Shown here piece by piece: positions 12,401-25,277 of a stretch of 64,000 nucleotides of DNA (within the stretch, counting starts at the first letter, position 1; every line of letters starts with the position of its first letter). Source of the stretch: Mycteria americana (taxonomy: Eukaryota; Chordata; Aves; Ciconiiformes; Ciconiidae); contig NC_134367.1 in the NCBI RefSeq assembly GCF_035582795.1, forward strand, positions 55,831,562 to 55,895,561. Reading direction: 5' to 3'. The notes beneath the pieces were generated by a model. That model made no database searches and was not told where the DNA came from. It saw only the letters and a program-made list of their open reading frames with translations. The translations under genes and the position numbers were made by a program.

Positions 12401-15274
12401 ACAGTGTAATCCATACAGTGGTGTCTGAATGTTCTCTGCGTATGAAAACTATTATGAAATAACCATGAGATGGAATTAAAACTCATTGCTTCTCTCCAGT
12501 CTACAGGTGCCTCCTGCACGACTCCCTGGGATGTCCCCATGCCACCTGTAAAAAGTAGAGGAACAGCACTGAAATAATATGCTCGAAAACACCCCATACA
12601 GGTGAGCTCTTGTCTGCGCAGAGGAAATCATCACTTTCAGGGCTGGAGGATGCAATGAAATTCACTGCCATATAGCCCAAGAGAAGAATTGGAATGTGTT
12701 GAAATTTTTTCCGTGAGAAAAATCTAGGGGTCACCAAAATCCATGTTTTTCACTGGAACCTTCAATTAGGAACATTTAATCTAAAAATGCCTACCTATAA
12801 AGCAATGTGAATTAGAATTAAATAGTAGAATTACTAGAATATTACTAACATACTAGAATTAGATGACTTGATTTTTTGCTTCAAAATAACATTCACGTTA
12901 AAGTCTCTGTAAGTTCTTAGTATTATAGTATATAAGATAAATCGAATATAAATAGACAAAAAAGAATGAAAGACTTTGCCCCCAAAATTTGGAATTTACG
13001 GAGAGTTTTGGCATTGTTCCCAAGGAGAAATTAACACATTTTCAAAATCGTGGTAAACAGTTACAGCTTCTGAAGAACCCAAGTGGCAATTTTCATGATA
13101 ATCACCTGAAGCTTTTCTGAAAGTTAGTTTATTCTATGTAAAGAATAAACTGCTTCAGCACTCGATGTACAGCAGACTCAGGAGGCCTTTCAGTAATCAG
13201 TTTGTGCTCTGTCTTGCATAGGTTCATAGACACTCCTTCACTGTTTTTTTTTCAGAAAATAGTTTGCAGCTGAACATGAGCAGCTAGGACCCCCAGCAAT
13301 GACAGCAAAGTCTCTGTGATTTACTTCTGATTACAAAAGTGTGCTACTCCTTCCATTGCCCTGCTACCTGGGAAGAGAAAAGTGGATCGAAGTCCTTCTT
13401 GGAATTTCAGGAACACACCGTCAGTTTCTTCACCCAAGCGGTTAACGAAATATTCAGGGTCTTGCAAACAGATCCAAACAGTATCCTGTTGTTTCTCTGA
13501 GGCAACCGTTTGCAAAGAAAATAAAAAGTTCAGCTTCTGTGAACCCAGGGGAGTCCAACGATAAGAGGCAACATCCCTTAAGCAGTTATTTTAGTACTGA
13601 GCCCAAATGTATTCGTTCTCTCTCTCAGGGCAAACTTTTGGTAGCAATTCAGGCTACAGTCCTGGGTCTCATTAGGGTTATTTTTACCCCACTGCTTTCT
13701 TTCCAGCAGTGCCCAACTAATGTTTGAAAGTTACCCCATTACCCTGCCCCAGCTGCAATTCCCTGAAAAGGCTATTTTTTGTTATACCATGACTACCTTG
13801 GTTGGTTGGACCTTTATATGGCATCCCTGGAGTCAAGCTGAAACAAGTGAGACACCAGAAACGTGACCTTAATAAATCTGTAATTAGGCTTGTGTTGATC
13901 TGAGACTCCCAGAGTGCTTGTTAAAAAAACAAACAAACAAACAAACAAAAACACACAACAAACCCACAAAACACCAAACAAAAAAACCCCAACAAAACAA
14001 AGACAACAAAATTGATTGGTATCTTGGCATAACGTCATGCTTACACAGGGAATCAAACATCTCAAGTGGCCGGTCGCTGTCCAGGTGGTGCCTGGAATCA
14101 CCGTTGCAAGGGCTCTTGCAGAGGCATCTTTAGCTGGATCAAGTGAGACTCCCACTCTTCTGCTCCCTTGTTATCTAACTGCCTCATGGTGACTACGTAG
14201 GAATCAAACAGCACGTACAAGGCAGTACAAAGAGGTATTTCAAATCTGGCACATTACAGCATTTCACTGAAACACCAGCTTAGTCCCAATGGCAGTTTGA
14301 ACACATTAGTGAAGAGCGAGGGCTGAGCTGCAATTCCTGCTTCTTAGGCTTGCACATCTGGGCACAGTGTCACACTGGGAAAGAACATACTCGGTCTGGA
14401 ATTAGCAGAGCCTTAGCCAGGAACAGACCCAGCCCCAGTCACAGGGAAGGTGAGGGAACAGTGCAGAAAAGATCGAAGTGTATCTGTGAAAGGTTTTGCA
14501 TGGCTGCAAAACCTCACATGGCGTAAGAACATGTGCCACACAGACCAGGGCTTATGTGGGAGCGGATGGTCCCCCAATCCCCAGGAACTCTGTCCCTAGA
14601 CTTAGCCCCTCTAGTGTCCTAAATATTTAACCCTTTCACAAGCTACAGGTCACTTCTACATACCTACTGGAATTCATGCATTTTCATAATTACAATTTTT
14701 ACTTCCATGCATGTTTCAGAAAAATTAGCGATTTATAGGTTGTAATATCTTTACATGTTCCCGCATTTCACTGCTTCCAAAGATTACTAGTTCTTCTTGC
14801 CAGAGCATATTAAACATGAGAGAAACAGATTAAGGGTAAAACTTACTTCTACACCTACACCTAGGCGTCAACATGTAAGAGTCTAAATGAAAGGGAAGTA
14901 TCTCAACTCTAGTTACAGTAAATGGATACCATGGCATGATTCAGTTGCTTAAACAAAGGCATCTAGTGCTCTTTGCAACACACACAACCATCCCTCCCAG
15001 CCTCCAGCTGCCCTGCTGGAGAGGCATGACTTACATTCAGCCACAGCAGCATCTCTTAAGAGACAGTTCAGTGCCTCAAACACCCAAAGGTACCTGTCTC
15101 AGCAGATAGCTCCAGTGTCTTAAATGGCACTACCCCTGCACTATGGAGCCCCTAGTCAACAGTCAGTTCAAACGTCCTTTTGAGATGCCTCTGAAGCCTA
15201 GGGGCTGTACATTGTAAAACGTACACAAAAAAAGAAAATAAATTTAAAAAAGGATGAAATAAAGATGAAATAAA
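9455..15274. other. Intergenic, no gene recognised
   Basis: Nothing coding was recognised between the sulfotransferase-like exon and the 3' end of ZUP1. The region is AT-rich with an A/C-rich simple repeat at 13921-14010 and a short direct repeat TTCAATAACCTCT at 11105-11140. Two overlapping minus-strand frames at 12337-12737 (86 and 78 codons) resemble nothing I know. Confidence 0.55.
13921..14010. repeat. A/C-rich simple repeat, (CAAA)n then irregular
   Basis: The run opens with several exact CAAA units and decays into irregular mixtures of A runs and CC/CA steps. It explains the Lys/Thr/Asn/Gln-rich frame on the plus strand, which is not a gene. It could be the old tail of a retroposon, but no body is recognisable next to it. 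Confidence 0.7.
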
Positions 15275-15292
15275 CACTTTTTTAAAAATTAT

Positions 15293-15302
15293 TTTATTTA
15301 TT
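15293..15302 (-). terminator. ZUP1: ZUP1 polyadenylation signal
   Basis: On the minus strand two overlapping AATAAA hexamers occur about 710 bases after the ZUP1 stop, followed within 30 bases by a GT/T-rich stretch. An earlier single AATAAA lies at 15606-15611 and would give a shorter 3' UTR. This is inferred from sequence only. Confidence 0.5.
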
Positions 15303-16010
15303 CATGGTACAAAAGAAATACTTTCTTCCTATACCCCAACAGATTGTCCTGCATAGCCCCTAGAGCACACACACCCCAATTTGGACACCACTGTCTCAGA
15401 CGTCACCACCAATGCTAACACTGATCCAGCTCCTAAGCACACATGTTCATGTTTAAAAGTGATACATCTAGAGAAGCCAGCTAACTGAAAAGAAGTTCAG
15501 TAGTAAATTAATCCCTGGTGGAACAGACTGTATCATGTGAAATCACTGAACGGTCTCTGTACATTGCAAATAATTGCAGGAGAATTTGCTGAGGCATAAT
15601 AGATATTTATTGATCAAATTTGGCCAGAGTCAGCATAAATGTATTTACAGAGGCACTCCAATAAAGTAGTTCCATGGTATCTCTTATCCACTGCTTACTG
15701 ACAGTTAACTATGGTGCATAGTTTGCTATGGGATGGTAGGTGTTGCTTTGTGATTTAAGCAACTAAGAAAATAGCAAATTTTCTAGTAAGACAAGGACTG
15801 TAATACTTCAGAGTTACAGATTCATCAGGAGGGCAGAGTTTTGACTGAAGATCAAAACTACAGGTTTACTCCAGCGTTGTGCTTCTCCAGAACGCCCAAA
15901 CATTTATGGAGACATAGTTTAAGTCTAGAAATTGTTGAGTTAGGGTCACAGTCCAGATATTTTAATGTTTTGCATCCAGCAGACTCCAGAAGAGGTAATA
16001 AAGGCATCCT

Positions 16011-19000
16011 TTAAGGAATCTTCTCTGATGTTAAGACCTGAGAAGCATGGCAGCGAGCCTAAAAAAAGGTAGGTAGAGGGGGAAAAAGAATAGTTTACTG
16101 AATGAAAATGCCACTTTAAAAGAGCATTTTCCAAATTAGTAGTTTAGTAAGCTTAATGAGTATAAGAGGTTATATTTCATCTTAATTAAATGGGAGATTT
16201 CAAGATAAAATTCTAAATAACTGACATTTTAAAATATAAATCAAATCTTTGAAAAGAGGAAAAATCCTAAAACCAAAGCACCCCACACAAATCCCATACA
16301 ACACTCTTCCTTCTACTGTGTCCTGAATTGTAAAGTTTTTGCCAGTAGGAGGAAAAGAGGATGGCTGTGTTTCGTTGCTATATGTGACATGTTCAGGGCC
16401 AGCAAACACTTAAGACAATACTTCATTTCAATATACAAATGTTAAATACAGTTGAGCAGGTGTTGAATTGACTCAGTCACCAGTTATTTCATAGTTTAAA
16501 TAAAAGTCTGTCCCGATGCTTGAACATGCTGAACAGCACTGATAAGACACCACAGAATTGGAACATGGTTCATCAGAATCAATTTGTTAGTGCAGGAAAG
16601 AGAAGGCTTAAGAAACAAAAATCATATCTGACATTCAGCTGAAAACTTCTAAGGTCTTAAAAAGTTACAATGCCCAAAGTGAAACATGTGGATAGGATTT
16701 ATAAAAATGCCAACACCTCAAACATGTAAGTTGCTCAGAGCTGTGTTTTGAATATATGAAGTTCTAAGTACTTTCAGAAAGCAGAAGGCACTAGTTCTAG
16801 TATCCAAGCTGAGGAGACATTAGCTGGTTAGGCCTCAGTATCTGTGCGCCTTGTTCTTCAACTATCAACTTCAACCACATAGCTCTACAAAGTTGCAATA
16901 AAACCCCCTAAACATAATTTTGGACTATGAATTCTTTGTAAGTACCTTATATGCCCACAATAAGTTACTTAAGAGAAAATATTGTAAGAAAATGAAAAGA
17001 AAAAAAAGAAGCCTAATTTACACATGCAAATGGCTGCAAGCTTCATAAAAGACTTAGAAATTGTCAGTTACATCAAGATGGCATGCACTTACATGCAAAA
17101 CCTTTTTGGTATTGATATCCTGTGGTTCTGCTTATTCTCTGAATTAAGTAAAGTAGCAGACAAGAACAATGAGGAAAGTGAAGAGATGAAAAAAAAATTC
17201 ACCATGCAACCATACATGCATATGCATTTGAATATTAAAGAAGAGATGCAGATTCTCTTAAATTTTCTTAGACAGAAACTATTTTCCGAAATACTTACAG
17301 CTTTCTCTTCCAATGAGAGTACACCATCTACAGCCACTATCTGGTATTGCTTTTCTTTTAAGCTACCCACAAATTTCCGAAGTAGTTTGAGACTAGTACC
17401 ATCACTGTTTTGTTTTAGCAGTTTCTGCATTTCTTGGGAAGGACATCCCGGGTCAAACAGTAGCAAACATAAGGTTTTATTCTTCTTCTCTTCTATTCCA
17501 ACAACAGTACGGCTATGACCTAATTTCAAAATAGATTTTCAGTATTTTAAAAACACATAAATCCCATTTACTTCCTCATAGCAAACTAATTATTTTCAGA
17601 TCAAGGAAGATATTACTTGAGATTTAACAAGGTAGTTATAAGTAAAGAACAGATGTCAAAAAGTTGAGATCCCAGTCACACCCAGCTCTTCCATCCAATA
17701 AAAATACAAACTTTAATGTTGCTCTTACTAAATAAAAAAATAACAGGAAATAAAGCCATGACTTCAAATAAATGAAGAAGGAATGTAAAACGCTGCTCTG
17801 AATTGCAGCACATATAAAGAAAGATAAAGAACAGAAAGAAACCAGCATATTGTGATACTGACCTTGATGTTGCAAGTAGATAGGTGGTTTGGAAGTACAC
17901 ACTACCTTTGCACCACCTTCATTATCTGTAGAATAGTAACGCAAAACCCACTCAAATAAACGAGGATGTGTACCCATAGGGCCAGTCGGTTTGTAAAAGT
18001 CAATGATTTGACACCTACAGAACATTTAGAATGAAAACAACAATAAAATTTCAAGCAGGTTGTTTGTTAAAAACATCTTTTTCACCTCTCAATCCCTTAT
18101 TCCTGCACCAAGAATGTTTTGTAGACACAGCAATTCCAGGCGTCTAGTGGTCATTACCACTTTTTTTTAAAAATACAGGAGTAGAGGACACATAATTACA
18201 AAGCAATACAATACATACTGTTCAAAACTGGAAGATTTATTCTGTAACATAGAAACACTCTGTTCAGTCTAACAAGAACTTGTGAAGCTTGCAAAAATTA
18301 AAATGTTTGATTTTTTGTGTGATACACGTACACTAGATAATCCAAGTAACAGCTTTCAGAATTATGCAAGCGAATAGCTGAAATTCAGATTCTTCTTGAG
18401 AAGAAACTTCTAGATAAATTAAGTTTTTAACCAATGTTTGATTTTATGCATGTGTGGCATAATTCTTCATCAAGTCTCAATGATCTAGTTACACAGCTTT
18501 ATGCTATGCTAAATCAGCTCTGTTTATAGGTTGGTTAAATTTAAAGCCACTAAGGTGGCTTTGTCGTTGCAGCGTTGGCAATTCTGACCTTTAAAGGTAC
18601 AGTACTTCAATCAGCACTTAAAAATAATAACAACAAAAAAAGAAATATTTACTTTATCCTGAGACTGGTTAACAGTGAATAAATTTCACATGCTCCTATC
18701 CATGCTTTGGAACCATGTAATCTGTTGTTGAAGTGAGATGCCCCATGAGGATCAAAGCCTTCTCTCCAGGCATCTTCAATCATGGACTGAATCTTTGGTA
18801 TACTAGGAATTAGTGTAGTATCTGGAACAGAAAAGCTTTTGAATTGTGGTTACCGTTACCGAAATAGACGATAAATTAAAAATATTCAGCTTCTTTTATA
18901 AGAGGCGGGTAATGTTACAAAGATGCACCAAAAAACCCTAAAGCTAAAACTTCAACCACATCATGCCAGTATTCACCCCTCTGATTCTTTCCACAGTAAG

Positions 19001-22000
19001 CTGCAGTGGTATAACAAGCATTTACTAGGTATCATTGACCTAGTAAGCCTTGCTGCGTAAATGAAAGTAAAACATCAGTCAGCAGGTTGTCATCCGAAGT
19101 ATGTGAAAAAAATAAGCAGCTTTTTGTTTAATACCTCTCAAGCAGTCATTATACAAGCTGGTTTGCAACAGTGAGGAAAGGAGCATTTGGAAATTCCTGT
19201 AACCGCATCCCCAGCCTCTGTCACCCAAAGATGAGTGGAAGTGATCTACTCCTGTTGAAAGCCATACACGCCTCACATCTTTGTTTTCGTTCTGATAATA
19301 CTTGCACAATGCTTCAATGACTCCTAAAAGAAGACCAAATATAAAGTTTATCTGTAAAATGAACTATAAAATTTGACAGAAAAAGATTCTTTACCCATCT
19401 TGGAACAGATATAGGTTGAGACAATTTATTTTAAAACTTCCAAGTGATCCTATGTTACATCTAGAACCCAAATCACAAAAACAGTGGACATTGCACCTAT
19501 TTCATTTCAATGGTCTTTACTCTGATGAATTTATGTACTACAAAGCTTTCAGAATTCAAGCTATTTTTTCACTACTGCTACACAATAAATATTTTAAATT
19601 AAACAGCTTGGACTACATTATAAACTGTGATATGCACAGGAAATATTACAATGAAACAGGAAAAGTAATGTCACCAATAAAGCATTTCTATGCCACCGCT
19701 ACCTCCAGTACAACATCCCCTTAAAAACATTGAAACACTTATGCATACTATGTAATCCTTTTTTTCCCCCCAAATTATTTCTCCTGGAGAAACTAAGACA
19801 AGAAAAGGAATGGCACAGAATCTGAGAATTACTGTAAATATTTTTTAAAAATCCACTCGCAGGGTATTCCAAATCCTCCTTTGTTACATGAAAGAACATG
19901 CTTGGGAGTGCTCTCTCCAATCTGTATACGTAAATTCTGAAAGGCCCTTTATTGCCATGCTATTGTGAGGACAATCATTCCATAGCCATTACAGATTATT
20001 TTCTGAATTCCTCTCCGAAGTCTAAAATCATTACCAAGAATGAAAACTTTAAAGGTATTATTTCCACTTAATACATTTTACAGAAGAAATTTTATTTTAC
20101 CTGTCACGAACCAAATGGATATTTTGTAAGCTAGAACCACTAGCAATAAGAAAAGACCTTTGAACTGTGGTCTTGGCAAGTAAAGACAAGAAAGCCTCTT
20201 GAAAGGGACACAGAAATCCATTGGCACTGTATTTTTGTACCAATTATAAAACATTTCAAAGAAGATGTTATTAACTCCATCAAGGTGTCTACTCCTCCCA
20301 GTCCTCCCTTGGACTTTGTAATCAGATGAACACTGTGCTTACCTGGGACCAGCTTACACAATACCACAACTAACTGAAACACAAGATAAAAAGCTACTGT
20401 AAATGGTAGCGACACCAGGTTAGGAACCAATGAGTACTGAACAGTAAACAAGTATACACTCAAGGACAACCAACTTGTAATAAGACATTTGCATCATTTG
20501 ATACATATTGTATTTGGGCCCTTAACCAGACAACTTGGTTCCAAGGTTCCATAGAAAAAAGAAAAAAAAAAAGAAGAAAAAAAGTCTTCAGGTTAAAATA
20601 AAGATTAGAAATATACCAAGCTTTAATTTCCTTATTACTTTAGGACTGAAATGGTTCAGATTGATCTAGAAAATAAGGATTAGAATTAGGACGTAACCAA
20701 TATTAAACATCCAATTATATGCTTTGTTAAAGACAGGTTTGGTCACTACAACCTAGGTCTAAAGAACACAGTCTTAGCTGTATAATTTCAGCATTTTTAC
20801 CTGAGGTCTTTGTTTTCCCATCATCTATACCAAAAGCCAAAGATTCCATCATGTCAGCTTTTCTCTTGTGATATTCAAAAGGCTGCATTCTTCCTCTATC
20901 AACTTCCCTTTCCATATTCTTTAGGAATTGCTGCTTGTAGCCTCCAGAATTATCCAAGCCATGCTGTCTCTGTTAGGGATGGAACGTGCATGATTTAAAT
21001 CACATTTTTTAAATTCACCTTTAGTGATTTTGAGAAGCTGCATGCACAATCAGTAACTTTGAAAAACAGTGAACAGTGACAGATAAAAACTTCAGATTTA
21101 TGGTATTTTAGAGCTGAAGGCCAAGCTTCATTCCTGAATAGGACTAGGAAAGTCACACCTGGAAAAGCAAGCACATCCCTCTGCTCCCTCTTGGGCAGAC
21201 AGCCATTGGCACAGAGCCAGTCAATGGCCAGGAGGTAGCGAGAGCGAGAAATGAGCTATCAGGGCTGTCAGGGAGGAGGAGAGGGAAGCAGGACCTAGCA
21301 GGGGAGTGGTCACTGGAGCAGGTGATGGTATCCAGGAATGCTCAGGGCCTCAAGCTCTCTGCCAGGGAACATGCTGCAGGCTGCACTGCAAGGCTGAGCA
21401 CTAGAGCTGGGTGGACTGCAGTACGAGGCAGCAGGCGTGCCAGGGCCCTTGGTGAGAGCAGTCTGTCATGCGCAGGGAGCACCTGCCCCCATCCTGAGCC
21501 AGCACCACTCAAAGCAGTAAAGCCAAGTAGCTCAAGGCAGGCGTGCCCAGCACGTGTGCCAGGACCAGGGTTGCTGAGAGCTTGCATTTGCCTGCAACCC
21601 ACTCCTGCACCACCACCTCAACACAACCTGTCTGGCTGCATGGGTCTGACCTGGTATGTCCGTTCCAGGTCATTACAGTTCCAAAATACTCAGCTTCTAA
21701 TGGCACAACTGTTCAAAATGTTACCATATAGAAATATTACTGTACTTGCAGCTTTTTAAATTCTTCCCTCTCTCGCTTCTCTTCTTCTGATCTCTGCCAT
21801 TTATCTTCTTCAGTTTGGAGTTGCTGAGCCAGTTCTAGATCTTTTATGTCTCCACCTACCCAGGAATAACATTCCAAAGAGAGAGGACTTGATCAGGAGG
21901 TTAACAATGCTTTGATGGATCTGGGCATTAATTTTAGGAGCTACATCCCACACTATTTTGAGCTACTACCAACGAACACTAAACAGGACTGACTGCATTC

Positions 22001-25000
22001 AGTCTACCAAGACTCAGACTCTTGACTTGGACAAAGTTTATGGAGAGTTACAGAAGCAATTACTTGGCAAATAATGCATGTATCTCTACTACTAAGAAAA
22101 CAGTTTTGGTTTACTATGTTTCACTTCATTGTTACCAAGAAGTCCCAGTTTCTTGAATTCCACACACTTAGTAGCTTCTAGGATCACTGCCAGCAGTCTC
22201 GTAACAGTGACAAAAACAAATTTAGGATCAGAGAACTGGATAGGGAATCTCTAGGATTTTATTAGCCATACTAATAAATAAAATTGATTTTTATTCCTTT
22301 ACATTATCTCTATTACTAATGAAGCATTTAGAGAAAAGCATTAAGAAAAAATTTGAAGTTTTCATAAGCTATAGATTTTCAGCTCATCACACTGGAATGT
22401 GCTACTCTCAATTCCATGTATGTAAACCTATAGAGCTAGAAAAAAAATACATAATATGGCTGTCTTTTAAACATTTTTTGCTCTAAGTTTTAGTTTTGGC
22501 TAACATACAGTGCATTTACTTAACATGCATGCATGACAAATATTTCCTTTAGCATGTGTAATTATGTAGAGCACTTTGGCAAGTGATAGGACTTGCTATT
22601 AACCACATTAACTTCATTATGTATGTGTCCAGTTCTCTTTAAATAAGGAAATATTTAAATTTTGTCTGAGATTCTATACTGCAACATGCAAATACTTGTA
22701 AATACTTTCAAGTATTATCAAGCCTGTATCCTTCCATGTACCTCCTGAAAAGCTTTGTTCCTCTAAGTGTAAATCCACATGTTCTTCAAGAATCTGAATG
22801 TTTGTACAGGTAAGACTGCACATTGGACATTCATATAGCTGTTCACCATTTCCTGTGTCTGAAAAAGAAATGCAGTTTCTTGATTAATGCAATTCCTGGT
22901 TTTTGTGAGAATCTCCCCCCCAACTGATACGCGGCCTAAGATAAACACACAGTAATGAATTTGCCATTGTTGCCATTTAAATTCCCCAGTGAAAGGCAGC
23001 AAATTCTAAACAGCTGTTACTCTTAACCAATTAAGAATTTGTATCTAAACACCTGACAATTTTAAGACGTATTTTCTTTCTATTAATGAAGTTTTGCTCC
23101 ATTTAACTCATAGATCACAATTTGCTATGATAATATTTGTATTAAGAAATGCTTAGTCTGAAATATCAAACTGTTAATGAAAAGATCTGTCCTGCTAACA
23201 AGACAACTTGCTTACAAAACTTTAATATTCATGTGATAACACAGCAGTGGGTTGGCAGAAAGAATAAAGTAAAACGTGCTGTCATTCTTACTTTGTTGGT
23301 CTTCCTGCGTCTCCTCAAATAAATATTATTTCTGCAGTTTTAGTATTAGTAGTGAAGAGTACCACATAGAATAGGTAAGGTTCAAAAGGACTTCTAGAGA
23401 TCACCTAATCCCTCAAAGCAGGGTCAAATTAAACAGGTTAAACAGTTAGAAATTAAACAAACGGTTACATAGAGCCTTTTCCAGTCAGTTTTCGAGTAAT
23501 TCCAAGGACAGACACTCCACAAGCTCCCCAGACAACTTATTCCAGCGTTTGACTGCTCTCACAGTAAAAAAACATAAAGTGTTCTTGTGTTTAAATGGCA
23601 TTTCCCATATTTCAACTTGTGCCCACTGCCTGTTGTCCTGTCACTGGACACCACAGAAGAGAGCCTGACTCCGTCTTTACTGCCCTCCTTTTGAGTCCCT
23701 AGATTTTACTTGCAACTTCCTAGGTTCACAAAACACAGGAATTAATATGCTATGTTAGCTGTTTCTGGAAAGCATTTGCCCAAGCCAGAAGTTCATGACT
23801 GGCTGGAAGGAAACTTGATGGTATAATAATCTAAATTCATCAGCAACATTTTGCATAATGCTGCAAATATATAGTTTCCTGAAATGCACTATGTACATAA
23901 AAAAACCCAAAAAATCCTTTAATGCAACTATTTTTAAAATAGAAATTGGCATGTAGGCAAGTAAGTTATTTATTCAAGCTCTGCATTATTTGCACCCATA
24001 GAAGTAAAATATTATTCAATACTAAGATCTTGATTTTTTTTTTTTAAGAAAAACATATTTTTTAATCACAGAATATGCAGTGTGGTTGATTATACTGCCA
24101 CATTCTGCATCCTCATCATAATTTGTTTTTCTTGTCAGTATACGTAACTTGTTATATCAAGAATGCTAGTCTTCTAAGAGAATTACCCACCAGCAGAGAT
24201 GCCATTACTAAGTTTCTGAAATAGCTACCAGCAACTTTGGACAGTGAGTCAGAATAAAATTCTGACATGCTTAAAATAAAATACAGTATTCAAATAAATA
24301 ACTATTTTCCTCATTCCAACTTTATCCCCCAAAATATCCTTGTGGTCTCCAAATCAACGTTTAGCACTTCAGAATACTTCAGTGCTGGATCTTTCCTAAG
24401 TCCTTACTTCAACCTGAAAACTACCCTTCCCTAACGAGTACTGCAGCTGCTCCACAGGATCCTGTCAAAGATGAGACTTCAAGAGGCAAATTCAAACCTT
24501 TGCGACCAAACGTACGCCAAATAGCTAAAAAACACGTCCCTACCCCACAAAAGCTTTACAGTTTGCTTTCACTGACACGGATGGCGCTTTTTGGGCATGC
24601 AAACCAGTGCAGGTTCGTCTGCATTAGTGTTTTTAGCTCTGCTCTAGAGCAGATTTTTCAAGTGACGCCCCCATCGTCTTCACTCTCTGTCCCTCTCCAA
24701 GTGACTTCCCTCTACCGCTGCAGTCGCCGCCCCTTGTCTGCACCCACGCGCGGTCTCGGAGCGCTCCAGCTGCATCCGCCGGGACGACAACGCAGCGGCA
24801 GAGGCACTCTGGCAGCGCCCCCAACACGGTGCAGTCACCCCTGGGCAGCCAATCCCCGGCACAGGCGGCAAAGCGCCGCAGCGCGGCTCTCCGCTCCCCG
24901 CCCGGCCGGCCACGGCCAGCCCCAACCTCCGCGGGGTCCAGGCGCGACGACCCCCGCCGCCGCCGCCGCCCACCTGTGCCCGGGGCGCCCAGGAGCTGCC

Positions 25001-25277
25001 CGTGCCGCGCCCTGACGTGCGCCTCCAGCTCCCGCCCCGCCGCCTCCCCACAGAACGGGCACTCGGGCGGCCCCGCGGCGAGCTCAGGGCGGCGGGCGCC
25101 CGGCGGCCCCGGCTCCGGGTGGGCCGCCTCGATGTGCCGGCGAAGCTCCTCACAGCCCGGGGCGGCGGCGCCGCAGAAGGGGCAGCAGGGCTGGTGGCCC
25201 AGGTGTGCGCGCCGCAGGTGCCGCCGCACCGCCGCCTCCGAGGACAGCGCCTGCCCGCAGACATCGCACACCAGCAT
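16011..25277 (-). CDS. ZUP1: ZUP1 (ZUFSP), K63-specific ubiquitin peptidase, nine coding exons
   Basis: Cysteine deubiquitinase of the C78 family that cleaves long K63-linked ubiquitin chains and acts in genome maintenance (known from human ZUP1). Coding exons, all GT-AG and in phase: 24974-25277, 22742-22858, 21746-21855, 20801-20969, 19135-19323, 18653-18821, 17863-18014, 17299-17519, 16011-16058, giving 492 aa. Visible parts: C2H2 fingers at about 4-25, 32-53, 73-92 and 112-132 (CPMCSLTC..H..H). A MIU-like ubiquitin-binding helix with DLELAQQLQ is at about 145. The acidic/basic helix RQHGLDNSGGYKQQ follows from about 178. The peptidase core has nucleophile Cys273 in GDRGWGCGYRNFQ, His405 in GHSRTV and Asp426 in LLFDPGCPS, matching human Cys360, His491 and Asp512. 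It ends SEKIP like the human protein. Human ZUP1 is 578 aa; the shortfall is mainly a missing spacer between fingers 2 and 3, because exon 1 is compact and very GC-rich. The start has G at -3 and precedes the first finger directly. The gene shares a divergent promoter with KPNA5. Confidence 0.96.
21110..21710. other. GC-richer block inside ZUP1 intron 3, unidentified
   Basis: This intronic stretch is clearly richer in G and C than its flanks and holds overlapping open frames on both strands (up to 145 codons). I see no splice sites that would join it to ZUP1, no tail and no family resemblance. It may be an old insertion or an unannotated exon of another transcript. Confidence 0.3.
23375..23700 (-). 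mobile_element. CR1 LINE fragment, degenerate
   Basis: Read on the plus strand this is the complement of the CR1 3' region. It includes recognisable pieces such as GGACACTCCACAAGCTCC-like text, CTTGTGCCCACTGCCTG and TCCTGTCACTGGACACCAC. It lies in ZUP1 intron 1. Many differences from the consensus, and the loss of the terminal 8-mer repeats, point to an old copy. Confidence 0.8.

Noticed and set aside
12337-12737. Two overlapping minus-strand frames of 86 and 78 codons
   Set aside because: No recognised motif, no fitting splice sites and no compositional shift; most likely chance.
17024-17518. 164-codon plus-strand open frame
   Set aside because: It lies opposite ZUP1 exon 8, whose minus-strand reading matches the peptidase exactly and has proper splice sites.
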